DNA of 64,000 bases from Alphaproteobacteria bacterium (lineage in GTDB: Bacteria; Pseudomonadota; Alphaproteobacteria; Micropepsales; Micropepsaceae). The stretch lies in the NCBI GenBank assembly GCA_019247845.1, contig JAFBAL010000063.1:45941-109940 (forward strand), given 5' to 3'. Made by a program: the position numbers and the translations under genes. The notes beneath the pieces were generated by a model that was not told where the DNA came from, searched no databases, and saw nothing but the letters and a program-made list of their open reading frames with translations. Shown one piece after another: positions 44,885 to 53,000 of the stretch. How positions within the stretch are numbered: the stretch's first letter is position 1; the number at the start of each line of letters is the position of its first letter.

Positions 44885-45745
44885 TCAATGCACCAGGAAC
44901 AGCGGCAGGTCGGAATGCGCGATGGCGTGGCGCGTGATGCCGCCCTGGAACAGCTCGCGCCAGCGGCTGTGGCCGTAGCCGCCGAGCACCAGCAGCCCCG
45001 CGCCGTCCACCTCCTCCAGCAGCGCCTGCGCCACGCTGCGCTCGCCCGCGGCGATCTCGCGCGCGCCGGCGCTCACGCCGTGCAGCTTCAGATACTCGAC
45101 CAGCGCGTCGCATTGCGCGCAAGGCGCGTCCGGCTCGGCGACCGCGAGCACGTCGACGCGCGCGGCGCGCGTCAGGAACGGCAGCGCCGCGCTCACGGCC
45201 TGCGCGCTCTCCACGCTCGCGTTCCAGCCGATGGCGATGCGCTCGTGGAAGCCGGGCGCCATGGCGCGGCACGACAGCAGCACCGGACGGCGCGCCTCGA
45301 GCAGCACCGCCTCGACCGCTTCGGTGATGCCGCTGCGCTCGTCGTCTTTGGCCGCGGCGAAGACGACGAGATCCGACAGCCGAGCCTCGCGCGCGACGCA
45401 ATCGGCGAACAGACCCGTGGTCTCGCGCAGCGACACGCTGGGCGCGTCACGCTTCTCGCAAGCTTCGGTCACCGCGACGTCGGTCGCCCTGGCGAGCCGC
45501 GACAGGATCGCCTGCGCGGCGACGGCGGCCCGGTCGGATTCCTTCTTGGCGGTGTCCATCACCTCCTGCACCACCACGGTCGACACGCCTTCGCCGTAGA
45601 ACGGCATGGTCAGCGCCGGGTCGGAGCGCACGAACAGGCCCGCGACATGACCGCCGAAGGGCAGCGCGGCCGAGATCGCGCTGGTCAGCACCGCTTCGTC
45701 GCGGTTTCCCCCGGTCAGCGGCGCAAGAATCTTGACGAACGCCAT
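44885..45745 (-). CDS. Tandem universal stress protein (UspA)
   Basis: 286 residues, two Usp-like halves. The C-terminal half ends VLGGYGHSRWRELFQGGITRHAIAHSDLPLFLVH, holding the ATP-binding G2xG9G(S/T)-type glycine pattern; the N-terminal half (about 1-145) is diverged and lacks it. Start ATG 45745 has GGAGG on the minus strand at spacing 5. Typical of stress-response proteins; no regulator is adjacent. It is divergent from the HD hydrolase across 46 bases. Confidence 0.88.
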   Translation of the reverse strand: MAFVKILAPLTGGNRDEAVLTSAISAALPFGGHVAGLFVRSDPALTMPFYGEGVSTVVVQEVMDTAKKESDRAAVAAQAILSRLARATDVAVTEACEKRDAPSVSLRETTGLFADCVAREARLSDLVVFAAAKDDERSGITEAVEAVLLEARRPVLLSCRAMAPGFHERIAIGWNASVESAQAVSAALPFLTRAARVDVLAVAEPDAPCAQCDALVEYLKLHGVSAGAREIAAGERSVAQALLEEVDGAGLLVLGGYGHSRWRELFQGGITRHAIAHSDLPLFLVH

Positions 45746-45791
45746 GGCTTCCTCCAATCGGACAAGGAATATCCCAGTAAGAACGCGGAAA

Positions 45792-46382
45792 ATGGCCAAA
45801 CAGACGCAAGCGAGAGCCTGGCAGCGCATGCTGAGCGGGCGCCGGCTCGACCTCCTCGATCCCTCGCCCATGGACGTCGAGATCGAGGACATCGCCCATG
45901 GGCTCGCGCGCGTGGCGCGCTGGAACGGCCAGACCAAGGGCGCGCATGCCTTCTCGGTGGCGCAGCATTGCGTGCTGGTGGAGCGGCTGACTGCCGAGCT
46001 GAAGCCGCGCCTTTCGCGCGAGGCGCGGCTGATGGCGTTGCTGCACGACGCGTCGGAATACGTCATCGGCGACCTGATCAGCCCATTCAAATCGGCGGTC
46101 GGCATCGACTACAAGGACTTCGAGCTGCGGCTGCTTTCGGCCATCCACCTGCGCTTCGGCCTGCCGGCCCGCGCGCCGCACGACCTGGGCGTCTTGTTCA
46201 AGCAGGCCGATATCGCCTCGGCCTATTTCGAGGCGACCCAGCTTGCCGGCTTCTCGGCGGAAGAGGCCAAGCGCTTCTTCGGCACGCCTTCCAAGGCGTT
46301 GCGCACGCCCCGGCTGGCGCCGCTCGCTCCCGCCGACGCCCAGGCATTGTTCCTGGAGCGGTTCAGGAGACTCACGGCCTAG
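45792..46382 (+). CDS. HD domain phosphohydrolase (YfbR-like)
   Basis: 196 residues. Metal-binding HD residues: His59 in AQHCVLVERL and His85-Asp86 in MALLHDASEYVIGD, followed by ISPFKSAVG. YfbR/5'-nucleotidase-type HD proteins hydrolyse nucleoside 5'-monophosphates; the substrate here is unproven. ATG 45792 is chosen over 45732, which would overlap the divergent usp gene. It is convergent with the secreted protein at 46392. Confidence 0.82.
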   Translation: MAKQTQARAWQRMLSGRRLDLLDPSPMDVEIEDIAHGLARVARWNGQTKGAHAFSVAQHCVLVERLTAELKPRLSREARLMALLHDASEYVIGDLISPFKSAVGIDYKDFELRLLSAIHLRFGLPARAPHDLGVLFKQADIASAYFEATQLAGFSAEEAKRFFGTPSKALRTPRLAPLAPADAQALFLERFRRLTA

Positions 46383-46391
46383 GATCGCCCG

Positions 46392-46892
46392 CTAGCGATT
46401 GATGGTGACCGAGAAGCCGCTCTGGCCGCCATAGCGCTGCGCGGTGAACGTCGCCTGCGTGACAATGGGCACGCTCTGTACGGTGGCGCCGTCATAGACG
46501 AGGCCGCTCGCGTATTCGAGATGGTCGAGATCGACGGTCGCGCCGATGAACGGCGAAGTGTAGATGCCGCCCGGACCGATGAACTGAAGCTTGAATCTAT
46601 AGCTGAAGTCGTAGAGCTTCGACGTGTTCACCCATTGGCCGCCCAGGTTCTTGTGCTGCGCTACCGCCTCGTAGCCGATCTGCCAGGCCCAATGGGCGTC
46701 CGACAGCTGCATGCCCTCATAATAGATGCGCAGCCCGACCCGCTCGCGGCCCTTTGTGTTGTACTGGAACCCGGTGTCGAAGATGGTCGCCGTCTGGCGG
46801 ATCATGGTGCCCGCACCGGCCGGCAGGTGCGACGACAGCACGGCGAACAGAAGGACGACCGAAACGCGGCACGCATTCGACAGGTTTCTCAT
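46392..46892 (-). CDS. Secreted hypothetical protein
   Basis: 166 residues; signal peptide about residues 1-28 (VSVVLLFAVLSSHLPAGAG). The mature part alternates beta-like strands with aromatic residues (TGFQYNTKGRERVGLRIYYEG, FSYRFKLQFIGPGGIYTSPF), like an exported beta-sandwich protein. ATG 46892 is preceded by GGGGAGAG on the minus strand. Family unknown. It is divergent from the phosphatase-nadQ pair across a shared AT-rich promoter island (46952-46970). Confidence 0.65.
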   Translation of the reverse strand: MRNLSNACRVSVVLLFAVLSSHLPAGAGTMIRQTATIFDTGFQYNTKGRERVGLRIYYEGMQLSDAHWAWQIGYEAVAQHKNLGGQWVNTSKLYDFSYRFKLQFIGPGGIYTSPFIGATVDLDHLEYASGLVYDGATVQSVPIVTQATFTAQRYGGQSGFSVTINR

Positions 46893-46953
46893 CGCGATCT
46901 CTCCCCTGGGTCGGACGGTGCGGTCGCCGGACGGGATCGCCCCCTCCTCGGTA

Positions 46954-46970
46954 GAGTATATAATAAATTC
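46954..46970. promoter_or_regulatory. AT-rich shared promoter island
   Basis: A short AT-rich island in an otherwise GC-rich gap. On the plus strand it carries a consensus -10 box TATAAT at 46959-46964, placed to serve the phosphatase/nadQ pair; the -35 position is weak. The minus strand reads TATACT-like sequence that could serve the secreted-protein gene. GAGTATA at 46954-46960 equals one half of the second nadA operator, but no matching second half is present. Confidence 0.4.
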
Positions 46971-47035
46971 CCTCTGAGCGGGAGTAAGTCCTCGTGTCTT
47001 CCCCTTGCCGCAATCCTCGTCTAGCAAGGGCTGCG

Positions 47036-47557
47036 ATGCCGCTGATTCTGATCACGCCCCTGTCCGCCGTGCCCAATGCGCTGCTGAGCCACGCGCCCTC
47101 GCACATGGTGAGCCTGTTGTCGGCGCAGTACATGATCGACACGCCCGACGGCTTTCCCGCGGAGCGCCACTTGCGGCTTTCGGTGCACGACATCGCCGAT
47201 CCTGGCGGCGATCAGGCGCCGGCGCGCGAGCATGTCGACCGCCTGATCCGCTTCGGCCGCGGCTGGGACGCGAAGGCGCCGATGCTGGTGCATTGCTGGG
47301 CGGGGGTGAGCCGCTCGACGGCGTCGGCCTATGCCGTGTTGTGCGACAAGCTCGGCCCGGGCGCCGAGCACGAGATCGCGCAGCTTTTGCGCGCGCGCGC
47401 GCCGCATGCCCAGCCCAACAAGCTGATCGTGCGCCTCGCCGATGAAGCGCTCGGCCGCGGCGGCGCGATGGTGCGGGCCGTCGAGGCCATCGGCGGCGGC
47501 GAGATGGTGACGGAGGGCGTGCCGGTCGAGATCCCGCTCGCGCCCGACAGACCATGA
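47036..47557 (+). CDS. Tyrosine phosphatase-like protein
   Basis: 173 residues. The phosphatase P-loop HCxxGxxRS is VHCWAGVSRSTA, with nucleophile Cys87 and Arg93; the likely general acid is Asp55 in HDIADPGG. This is the small cytosolic type found in alphaproteobacteria (COG5350-like). ATG 47036 has AAGGG 5-9 bases upstream and is better than ATG 46994. The 3' end overlaps the NadQ-like gene by 4 bases, so both are made together. Its substrate is unknown. Confidence 0.8.
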   Translation: MPLILITPLSAVPNALLSHAPSHMVSLLSAQYMIDTPDGFPAERHLRLSVHDIADPGGDQAPAREHVDRLIRFGRGWDAKAPMLVHCWAGVSRSTASAYAVLCDKLGPGAEHEIAQLLRARAPHAQPNKLIVRLADEALGRGGAMVRAVEAIGGGEMVTEGVPVEIPLAPDRP

Positions 47558-48528
47558 GCGGCGACCAGCGCACGACGGACGCGAGCGGCGATTCCGCCCC
47601 GCTGGTCGTGAGCATCGGCCTGTCGGCCGCCATCGTCTCGGTCGCCAACGACGTGCCGCGCGTGCTCGCCGTCCATCATTCGGGGCAGGACGACGCGCTG
47701 CCTTTCGGTCCCTTCGATCCGCTGCACCACCGCACGCTGGAGAGCGGGTTGCGCAGCTGGGTGAAGGAGCAGACGGCGCTCGATCTCGGCTATGCCGAGC
47801 AGCTCTACACCTTCGGCGACCGCGGCCGGCACCTGCTCACGGCCGGCGAAGGGCCGCGCGTGGTCAGCGTCGGCTATCTCGCGCTGACGCGCGGCGAGGC
47901 CGAGGCGCGTGAAACGCGCTGGAGCGACTGGTACCGCTTCTTCCCGTGGGAAGACTGGCGCAAGGAGAAGCCGCCGATCATAGCCGATGCGATCGTCCCC
48001 GCGCTCAAGAGCTTCGCCAGAGGCAACGACCAGCGCCGCGAGCGCGTGCGCCTGTGCTTCGGCATCGACGGCGGAAGCTGGGACGAGGAGCGCGTGCTGG
48101 AGCGCTACGAACTGCTCTATGAAGCGGGCCTGGTGCAGGAAGCGGTGCGCGACGGACGCGACGGTCCGCAAGGCAGCGGCGGGCCGCTGGGCGCCGGCAT
48201 GGTGTTCGACCACCGCCGCATCCTGTCGACCGCGATCGCGCGGCTGCGCGGCAAGATGAAATACCGTCCGGTCGTCTTCGAGCTGATGCCCGCGACCTTC
48301 ACCTTGCTCGAGCTGCAGCAGACGGTCGAGGCGATCTCGGGCGTGCGGCTGCACAAGCAGAACTTCCGCCGCCTCGTCGAAGGCCAGGGCTTGGTCGAAG
48401 GCACGGGCAAGATGTCGGTCGCCGCGCGCGGCCGCCCGGCCGAGCTGTTCCGCTTCCGCCGCGAGGTCTTGAGCGAGCGTCCGGCGCCGGGCGTTCGCCT
48501 GGGCGCACGCGCGCGCGGCACGGTTTGA
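47554..48528 (+). CDS. nadQ: NadQ-type NAD biosynthesis transcriptional regulator
   Basis: 324 residues: N-terminal Nudix-like domain (about 15-160) and a C-terminal winged helix (about 237-302) with YRPVVFELMPATFTLLELQ, QNFRRLVEGQGLVEGTG and ARGRPAELFRF, the pattern shared with NrtR/NadQ regulators. The Nudix box is degenerate: RTLESGLRSWVKEQTAL replaces G-x5-E-x7-REUxEE, so it is probably a ligand sensor without catalysis. From memory, NadQ (COG4111) is the alphaproteobacterial repressor of nadABC. nadABC is 4.5 kb downstream behind two matching palindromes. Possible alternative: another Nudix-wHTH regulator. Confidence 0.68.
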   Translation: MSGDQRTTDASGDSAPLVVSIGLSAAIVSVANDVPRVLAVHHSGQDDALPFGPFDPLHHRTLESGLRSWVKEQTALDLGYAEQLYTFGDRGRHLLTAGEGPRVVSVGYLALTRGEAEARETRWSDWYRFFPWEDWRKEKPPIIADAIVPALKSFARGNDQRRERVRLCFGIDGGSWDEERVLERYELLYEAGLVQEAVRDGRDGPQGSGGPLGAGMVFDHRRILSTAIARLRGKMKYRPVVFELMPATFTLLELQQTVEAISGVRLHKQNFRRLVEGQGLVEGTGKMSVAARGRPAELFRFRREVLSERPAPGVRLGARARGTV

Positions 48529-48529
48529 T

Positions 48530-50140
48530 CTATTCCGGCGGCGGCGGCGGGTTGGCGATCAGGTAGGGATAGCCGCCGTTGATCGCGTCGTCGCGCGCCC
48601 AGATCGCCGGATCGAATCCCGCGGGCAGCGCGGAAGTGATCGCCGCGTGGCCAAGGCCGGTCGTGCCCGGCTGATTGGCGACATTGCCCACGCCGTCGGC
48701 CGGATCGGTGACGGTCGTCGCATCCAGGTCCCAATAGGCCTTGGCGAACGTCTCGCCTTGCCCGTCGAACAGGAATCCCATGATGCCGCCGACATGCCGC
48801 CTGTGCTCGACCGTGAAGGCGCCCGCGGCATAGACGTTGGAGATGTTCGAGAAGCTGCTTCCTTCGCCGGCGATACCGCCCATGGTGGCGTGCTTTTTGC
48901 CGTTTATCGGGCTCAAGGAATAAGAGTTCGACAATTGTCCCACGTTCAAGCCGATCAGCCCGCCGACGACGGCGCGCCCGCTGACCGGTCCTTGCGCGAA
49001 ACACAGGCTCACCGTTCCGCTGTCGGCAAGGCCGAGCAGCCCGCCCACGACGCCGCCGATCCCCGTCGTCCCGCGGACCGTGGCGGTCGAATAGGACAGC
49101 GTGATCGTGCTCTGCGCCTCGTTGCGGCCGACCAGCCCGCCCTGGGCGCTGGGCCTGTCCGGAGATGCTTGGACGGTGCCGCCCGCATGCGAATTCGAGA
49201 TCGTGCCTTGCAGGTTGATGCCGACCAGGCCGCCCATGACGTCGCCGCCATAGACCCTGGCGCTGGCCTGAGACTCCATGATGTGGCCCGAATTCTGCCC
49301 GACCAGACCGCCGATGCGGCCGGAGGTGAACTGGCTCACATAGCCTTTGGCATCCGAATGAAGGATGGTCCCGTCGTTGATCCCGACCATCAGTCCGACG
49401 TTGAGGCTCGCGCTGAAATCGTCCGATCCGCCCACGGCGCTCGATTTGATCATGTGAAGGTCGCGGATCGTGCCCAGGCTCTGCTCGACCAGACCGACAT
49501 TGACGAATATCGCGGTCGTGCCGTGCTCGGCCACCTGGAAATTGCTGATCGTGTTGCCCAGCCCCTCCAGCTCCGTATCGATCTCGCGGATCGGCGAGAA
49601 GCTGTAGACGCCGTCGGGGGTGGCGTCGTAATCGCGCGCCAGCGCAACCTTGCGCGTCGTGTTGAACACGAAAGCACTCGCCAGGGACTGTATGGAATCC
49701 GCGAGCACGTAGGCGTCGCCGTTGATCGACAGCGTGCCGCGCGTATCCGCGAACTGGATCTTGCCGCGGGGCGAGAAGCTCAGCGCCCCGGCGCCCGTCG
49801 CGATCGCGATCCCGCCTTTGCCCGCGACGACGACCGGCGCGCCGATGCCGACGCCGTTGTCCGCCTGCAAGCTGAGATGCCCCTTGCTCCCCCAGGACAG
49901 GCTTCTCGTCACCGCGATATCGCCCGCGCCGCTCGCCGTCTTGATGCTTACGTCGCCGGTGGCCAGCATGTTGGCGACATGGTGGACGTTGAGGACGGCA
50001 TGCGCCGCCGTCGCCGTGCAGGTGCCGTGCGAGCAGTTCGCGTTGCTCGTGGCGCCGTCGGAGATCACGAGCGTCGCATGCGCCATGCCGGCGCTCGAGA
50101 TCAATGCCAGGATGGCCGCGGTTGCTGCTGTCGGTCGCAT
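48530..50140 (-). CDS. Secreted GLUG-repeat protein, copy 2
   Basis: 536 residues; signal peptide MRPTAATAAILALISSAGMA. The mature N-terminus TLVISDGATSN...CTATAAHAVLNV matches the neighbouring paralogue. The central and C-terminal parts carry GLUG-type repeats (GGLVGQNSGHI, GGLVGINLQGT, GGLVGRNEAQS, GGLIGLNVGQL, GGIAGEGSSFS), about 30-40 residues apart, predicted beta-helix. It ends with ASPWAxDDAINGGYPYLIANPPPPP-like sequence. No autotransporter barrel or cell-wall anchor, so it is secreted free or surface-bound by other means. Arranged in tandem, 9 bases after the other copy. Confidence 0.82.
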   Translation of the reverse strand: MRPTAATAAILALISSAGMAHATLVISDGATSNANCSHGTCTATAAHAVLNVHHVANMLATGDVSIKTASGAGDIAVTRSLSWGSKGHLSLQADNGVGIGAPVVVAGKGGIAIATGAGALSFSPRGKIQFADTRGTLSINGDAYVLADSIQSLASAFVFNTTRKVALARDYDATPDGVYSFSPIREIDTELEGLGNTISNFQVAEHGTTAIFVNVGLVEQSLGTIRDLHMIKSSAVGGSDDFSASLNVGLMVGINDGTILHSDAKGYVSQFTSGRIGGLVGQNSGHIMESQASARVYGGDVMGGLVGINLQGTISNSHAGGTVQASPDRPSAQGGLVGRNEAQSTITLSYSTATVRGTTGIGGVVGGLLGLADSGTVSLCFAQGPVSGRAVVGGLIGLNVGQLSNSYSLSPINGKKHATMGGIAGEGSSFSNISNVYAAGAFTVEHRRHVGGIMGFLFDGQGETFAKAYWDLDATTVTDPADGVGNVANQPGTTGLGHAAITSALPAGFDPAIWARDDAINGGYPYLIANPPPPPE

Positions 50141-50149
50141 TTGCGTCTC

Positions 50150-51805
50150 CTATTGCGGCGGGTTGTCGATCAGGTACGGATAGCCGTCGTTGATGCCGGG
50201 CGACTGCGCCCAGATCGCGGAATCGAACCCGCGCGGCAGGCCATCCGTGAGCTTCGCGGTTGTTCGGCCGGCGACCTCCGGACAATCGCCCTGGCCGCAG
50301 GCGATCGCCTGCCCGCTCGCCTCGGTGTCCCAATAGCTGCGGTTGACGTGCAGGTTGCCGGTGTATCCCGCAAAGCCGCCGACGATCTGGTTGGTGCAGT
50401 CTCGGCAGGTCACCGCGCCGGCCGCATAGCTGTGCTGGATCCTGTTGCTGGATGCGACGCCCGACAATCCGCCCATCTCGGCATGATCGGCGCCGTCGTT
50501 CGCGGAGACCGGCCCGCGCGCATAGGAATTGAGGATGTCCAGGCCGTTGCCGGCCCCGACCAGGCCGCCCACCGCGGTCACGGCGAAGCGGCCGTTATGT
50601 GCCGTCGCGCCGCTGCCGCCGTCGACGCTCGCGGTCGAAAACGAGCGATCGACGGTGCCGGTGCCTTCGCCGACCAGGCCGCCGACCTGCGCGCTGCCGT
50701 CGGACCCCTTCCGGTCGGCCGCCATCGAAACGCTGCCGGCCGACGACGACCGCACGATATCGCCGTGCAGAGAGCCTACCAGCCCGCCCACGACGCTTCT
50801 GGACGTGCCTTGCACCGTCGCCTCGGCATGCGAGCGCAGGATGCGGCCGAAATTCTGGCCCACCATTCCCCCGGTGATGCGGGTACCGAACACGAGCGTG
50901 CCCACGACGCGCGAGCGCGAGACGATTCCCGAGCTCGCATTGGCGCCGAGCATTCCGCCGACGCGGTCGGCGAAGCGATGCCGCGCCGACCGCGCATCGA
51001 CGCTGCCGCCGTCTATCGTGACGTTGCTGACCAGGCCCTCGTTCACGCCGGCCAGCGCACCGGCAACGCCGTTGACCGGATCGTTTTCCGGCACCAGGAC
51101 GAGGTTGCGCAGCGTCAGGTCGCGCACCGCCGCCCCGGGGTCGCCGATGGCGCCGAAGAAGCCGCCCGCCGCGTCGTTGCGGACCCTGATATGGACATTG
51201 GCGATCGCATGGCCGAGCCCGGTGAACGTGCCGTCGAAGGTCGTCCGTATCGCTGCGATCCGATAGACCGCATTCTCGGCGTCGAAGCTTTGCGCGAGCG
51301 CGTAATGACCCGCCGGATCGGTCGCGACCGCTTTCGCCAGCCCGTCGACGTCGTTCACCAGCGTGTATGCGGCACCGGCGACGACGAGGCTGCTCGACAG
51401 ATCCCAGAAGGACAGGCTGCCCGTATCCTTGAAGACCAGATCGCCGCCGCCGCCGGCATTGGGCGTGACGGTCACGCCGGCCGTGCCCTGCACGGTCACC
51501 GCGCGCGAGACGAGCACCGAGCGGAAAGCCGACAAGGTCAGCCGGTGCGCATTGGCCCAGGCGAGCTGGGTGTCGATGGAGATGTCGGCGGCGTCGCTGC
51601 CCGCCGAAACGGTGAGATCGCCGGCCGCCAGCGCGACCTTGAGATCATGGACGTTCAGCACCGCATCCGCCGCGGTGGCGGTGCAGATGCCGGCGCCGCA
51701 TTGCACGTTGCTGGTCGCATCGTCCGAGACGACCAATGCGGCCTCGGCCGGGGTGCCGCCCAGCGCGGCCATGGCAGCCAGCGCCGCCGTCCAGATGGGT
51801 CGCAA
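50150..51805 (-). CDS. Secreted GLUG-repeat protein, copy 1, TTG start
   Basis: 551 residues from TTG 51805, supported by GGGAGA on the minus strand (51816-51811, spacing 5) and by the matching MRP- start and signal peptide of the tandem copy; the upstream ATG 51874 would add 23 unlikely residues. Signal peptide about 1-22, then ALVVSDDATSN...CTATAADAVLNVHDL, paralogous to copy 2. GLUG repeats: GGMLGANASSGI, GGMVGQNFGRI, GGLVGSLHGDI, GGLVGEGTGTV, GGLVGAGNGLD, GGFAGYTGNLH. Ends SPGINDGYPYLIDNPP, as in copy 2. First gene of the pair. Confidence 0.82.
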   Translation of the reverse strand: MRPIWTAALAAMAALGGTPAEAALVVSDDATSNVQCGAGICTATAADAVLNVHDLKVALAAGDLTVSAGSDAADISIDTQLAWANAHRLTLSAFRSVLVSRAVTVQGTAGVTVTPNAGGGGDLVFKDTGSLSFWDLSSSLVVAGAAYTLVNDVDGLAKAVATDPAGHYALAQSFDAENAVYRIAAIRTTFDGTFTGLGHAIANVHIRVRNDAAGGFFGAIGDPGAAVRDLTLRNLVLVPENDPVNGVAGALAGVNEGLVSNVTIDGGSVDARSARHRFADRVGGMLGANASSGIVSRSRVVGTLVFGTRITGGMVGQNFGRILRSHAEATVQGTSRSVVGGLVGSLHGDIVRSSSAGSVSMAADRKGSDGSAQVGGLVGEGTGTVDRSFSTASVDGGSGATAHNGRFAVTAVGGLVGAGNGLDILNSYARGPVSANDGADHAEMGGLSGVASSNRIQHSYAAGAVTCRDCTNQIVGGFAGYTGNLHVNRSYWDTEASGQAIACGQGDCPEVAGRTTAKLTDGLPRGFDSAIWAQSPGINDGYPYLIDNPPQ

Positions 51806-51871
51806 GGTGCTCTCCCTTCGAAGCGTCGGGAAGACCTTACAACAACCCTGCATGGAATTTATAGCGGGTCC

Positions 51872-51908
51872 CAAAAAGCAGCGCGGGCCCCCTTTCGGGA
51901 GCCCGCGC
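51872..51908 (-). terminator. Intrinsic terminator of the outer-membrane barrel gene
   Basis: An exact 8-bp stem GCGCGGGC (51881-51888) and GCCCGCGC (51901-51908) with a 12-base loop. On the minus strand it is followed by a T-run (AAAAA at 51873-51877 on plus). It lies 26 bases after the stop of the barrel protein gene, so it ends that transcript before the GLUG genes. Confidence 0.8.
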
Positions 51909-51933
51909 GCTCAAGCGTAGATCTGCGACCGGC

Positions 51934-52725
51934 TTAGTTGGTCGACAGGCCGAGCACCGGCGCTTCGGCGATGTAGCCGAGCGAGCCGTTGCGCTGACGG
52001 TCGACGAGCGTGCCGCCGTTCGAGCCGTTCATGTAGAACTTGAGGCCGACGAAGAAGAAGTCGCCATCGGCGCCGAAGCCGCCGGCGCCGACATCGGCAT
52101 GCTCATAGCCGCCATAGACCGACAGGGGCATGGATTCGGAGAACATCCACTCCACCTTCGCGGTCTCGCTGGTGACATGGCCGCCGAACTCCTCGGCATA
52201 GTCGACCGAGCCGCTGAGCGACAGGTTGGGCATCGCATAGAACTGCAGCATGCCGCCGGCGAAGCCACCACTGTCGTCGGCGCTGCCGCCGAAGCCGGAG
52301 ACGTTCACCGTGTTGCCGCCGCCCTTGACCGCGATCGTGATGTTCGGGCTCGCATACCACTCGCCGCCGATGCCGTAGTTGGTGACGTTGAGGTCGATGC
52401 CGCTGTCGCTGGTGCTGTAATAGTTGACGGTCGCCGCCAGACGGCCGCTCATGTGCTGCCAGAACAGGCTGCCGCCCACGTTCCAGATGTCGAGATCGGC
52501 GCCGCCGCCCGAAAGATTGTGGTAGCCGCCCGTGACTTCGCCGCCCCAGTTGCCGCCGAACATGCCGGTGAAGCTGCCGTCGATGTTCCAAAGGTCGCCG
52601 TTGCCGCCGTTGGTGTCGTTGGCATAGCTGGCGCTGATCGTACCGGCCGTGCCGGCCACCGCCGCGCTGGAAAGCGTCGCGCACAGGGCAAGCGCTGCGA
52701 CGGAAGCAAGCAATACGTTCTTCAT
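51934..52725 (-). CDS. Outer-membrane beta-barrel (porin-like) protein
   Basis: 263 residues. Signal peptide MKNVLLASVAALALCATLSS, cleavage near AVAG. The rest alternates short hydrophobic strands with Gly/Asn/Asp turns (SGGGADLDIWNVGGSLFW, NITIAVKGGGNTVNVSGFGG, PLSVYGGYEHADVGAGGFG), as in small barrels. It does not end in Phe (C-terminus LGLSTN), slightly unusual for BAM substrates. ATG 52725 is preferred over 52863, which would extend into the nad control region. It is transcribed away from nadA; its 290-base 5' region contains the nadA controls. Confidence 0.72.
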   Translation of the reverse strand: MKNVLLASVAALALCATLSSAAVAGTAGTISASYANDTNGGNGDLWNIDGSFTGMFGGNWGGEVTGGYHNLSGGGADLDIWNVGGSLFWQHMSGRLAATVNYYSTSDSGIDLNVTNYGIGGEWYASPNITIAVKGGGNTVNVSGFGGSADDSGGFAGGMLQFYAMPNLSLSGSVDYAEEFGGHVTSETAKVEWMFSESMPLSVYGGYEHADVGAGGFGADGDFFFVGLKFYMNGSNGGTLVDRQRNGSLGYIAEAPVLGLSTN

Positions 52726-52906
52726 GGAGTCCCCGCTGTTCCAGCCCCGGAATCGGAGCTTCTTACGGCGAGACATGTAGGTGAACGGGTGAGTCCCGCC
52801 AAGGGGAACCCGCTCGATTGATGCACTAATTCCACGTGGTGTCGCCCGAATATCACGCGGCAATTGTGGAGAAATCCGGGCTTTTCCGCGGCGAAAGCCG
52901 CGCCCC

Positions 52907-52935
52907 TTGACCCCTTATGCTCAGGCATAGCATAA
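52907..52935 (+). promoter_or_regulatory. Predicted nadA promoter P1
   Basis: -35 TTGACC at 52907-52912, a 17-base spacer, and -10 GCATAA at 52930-52935, a reasonable sigma70-type promoter facing nadA. The first operator-like palindrome (52915-52935) covers the spacer and -10, the geometry of simple repression. Start of transcription would be near 52942. Confidence 0.5.
52915..52935. promoter_or_regulatory. NadQ-like operator O1
   Basis: An exact 7-bp inverted repeat, TTATGCT-N7-AGCATAA, centred at 52925. Core TATGCT-N7-AGCATA matches the second site downstream. It lies over promoter P1, and a NadQ-like gene is 4.4 kb away. Being NadQ's site is inference. Confidence 0.65.
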
Positions 52936-52947
52936 GCCTCCCACCAT

Positions 52948-52971
52948 CCGGCCTTGAAGGCCGGTCTTTTT
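52948..52971 (+). terminator. Intrinsic terminator in the nadA leader
   Basis: An exact 6-bp stem CCGGCC (52948-52953), loop TTGAA, GGCCGG (52959-52964), followed by TCTTTTT (52965-52971) on the plus strand. The U-tract is on the plus strand only, so it acts on transcripts heading into nadA. It sits between the two operators, only a few bases after the predicted start of P1. Confidence 0.7.
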
Positions 52972-52981
52972 GCCCTACATA

Positions 52982-53000
52982 TATGCTCAAAAAGAGTATA
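52982..53000. promoter_or_regulatory. NadQ-like operator O2 with overlapping -10 box
   Basis: TATGCTC-N5-GAGTATA: one mismatch in the inverted repeat, and the same TATGCT-N7-AGxATA layout as O1; centres are 66 bases apart. The right end overlaps TATAAT (52997-53002), a consensus -10 that could drive a second, very short-leader transcript. Confidence 0.6.

Noticed and set aside
46954..46970. GAGTATA half-site as a third NadQ operator
   Set aside because: No TATGCT partner at the right spacing; listed only as a promoter island.
48647..51937. 1096-codon plus-strand open frame
   Set aside because: Antisense shadow of the two GLUG-repeat genes; its periodic composition mirrors their repeats.
52887..52902. 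CGCGGC-GAAA-GCCGCG hairpin upstream of nadA
   Set aside because: A stable GNRA hairpin, but no conserved riboswitch core or U-tract was seen; too little for a separate RNA call.
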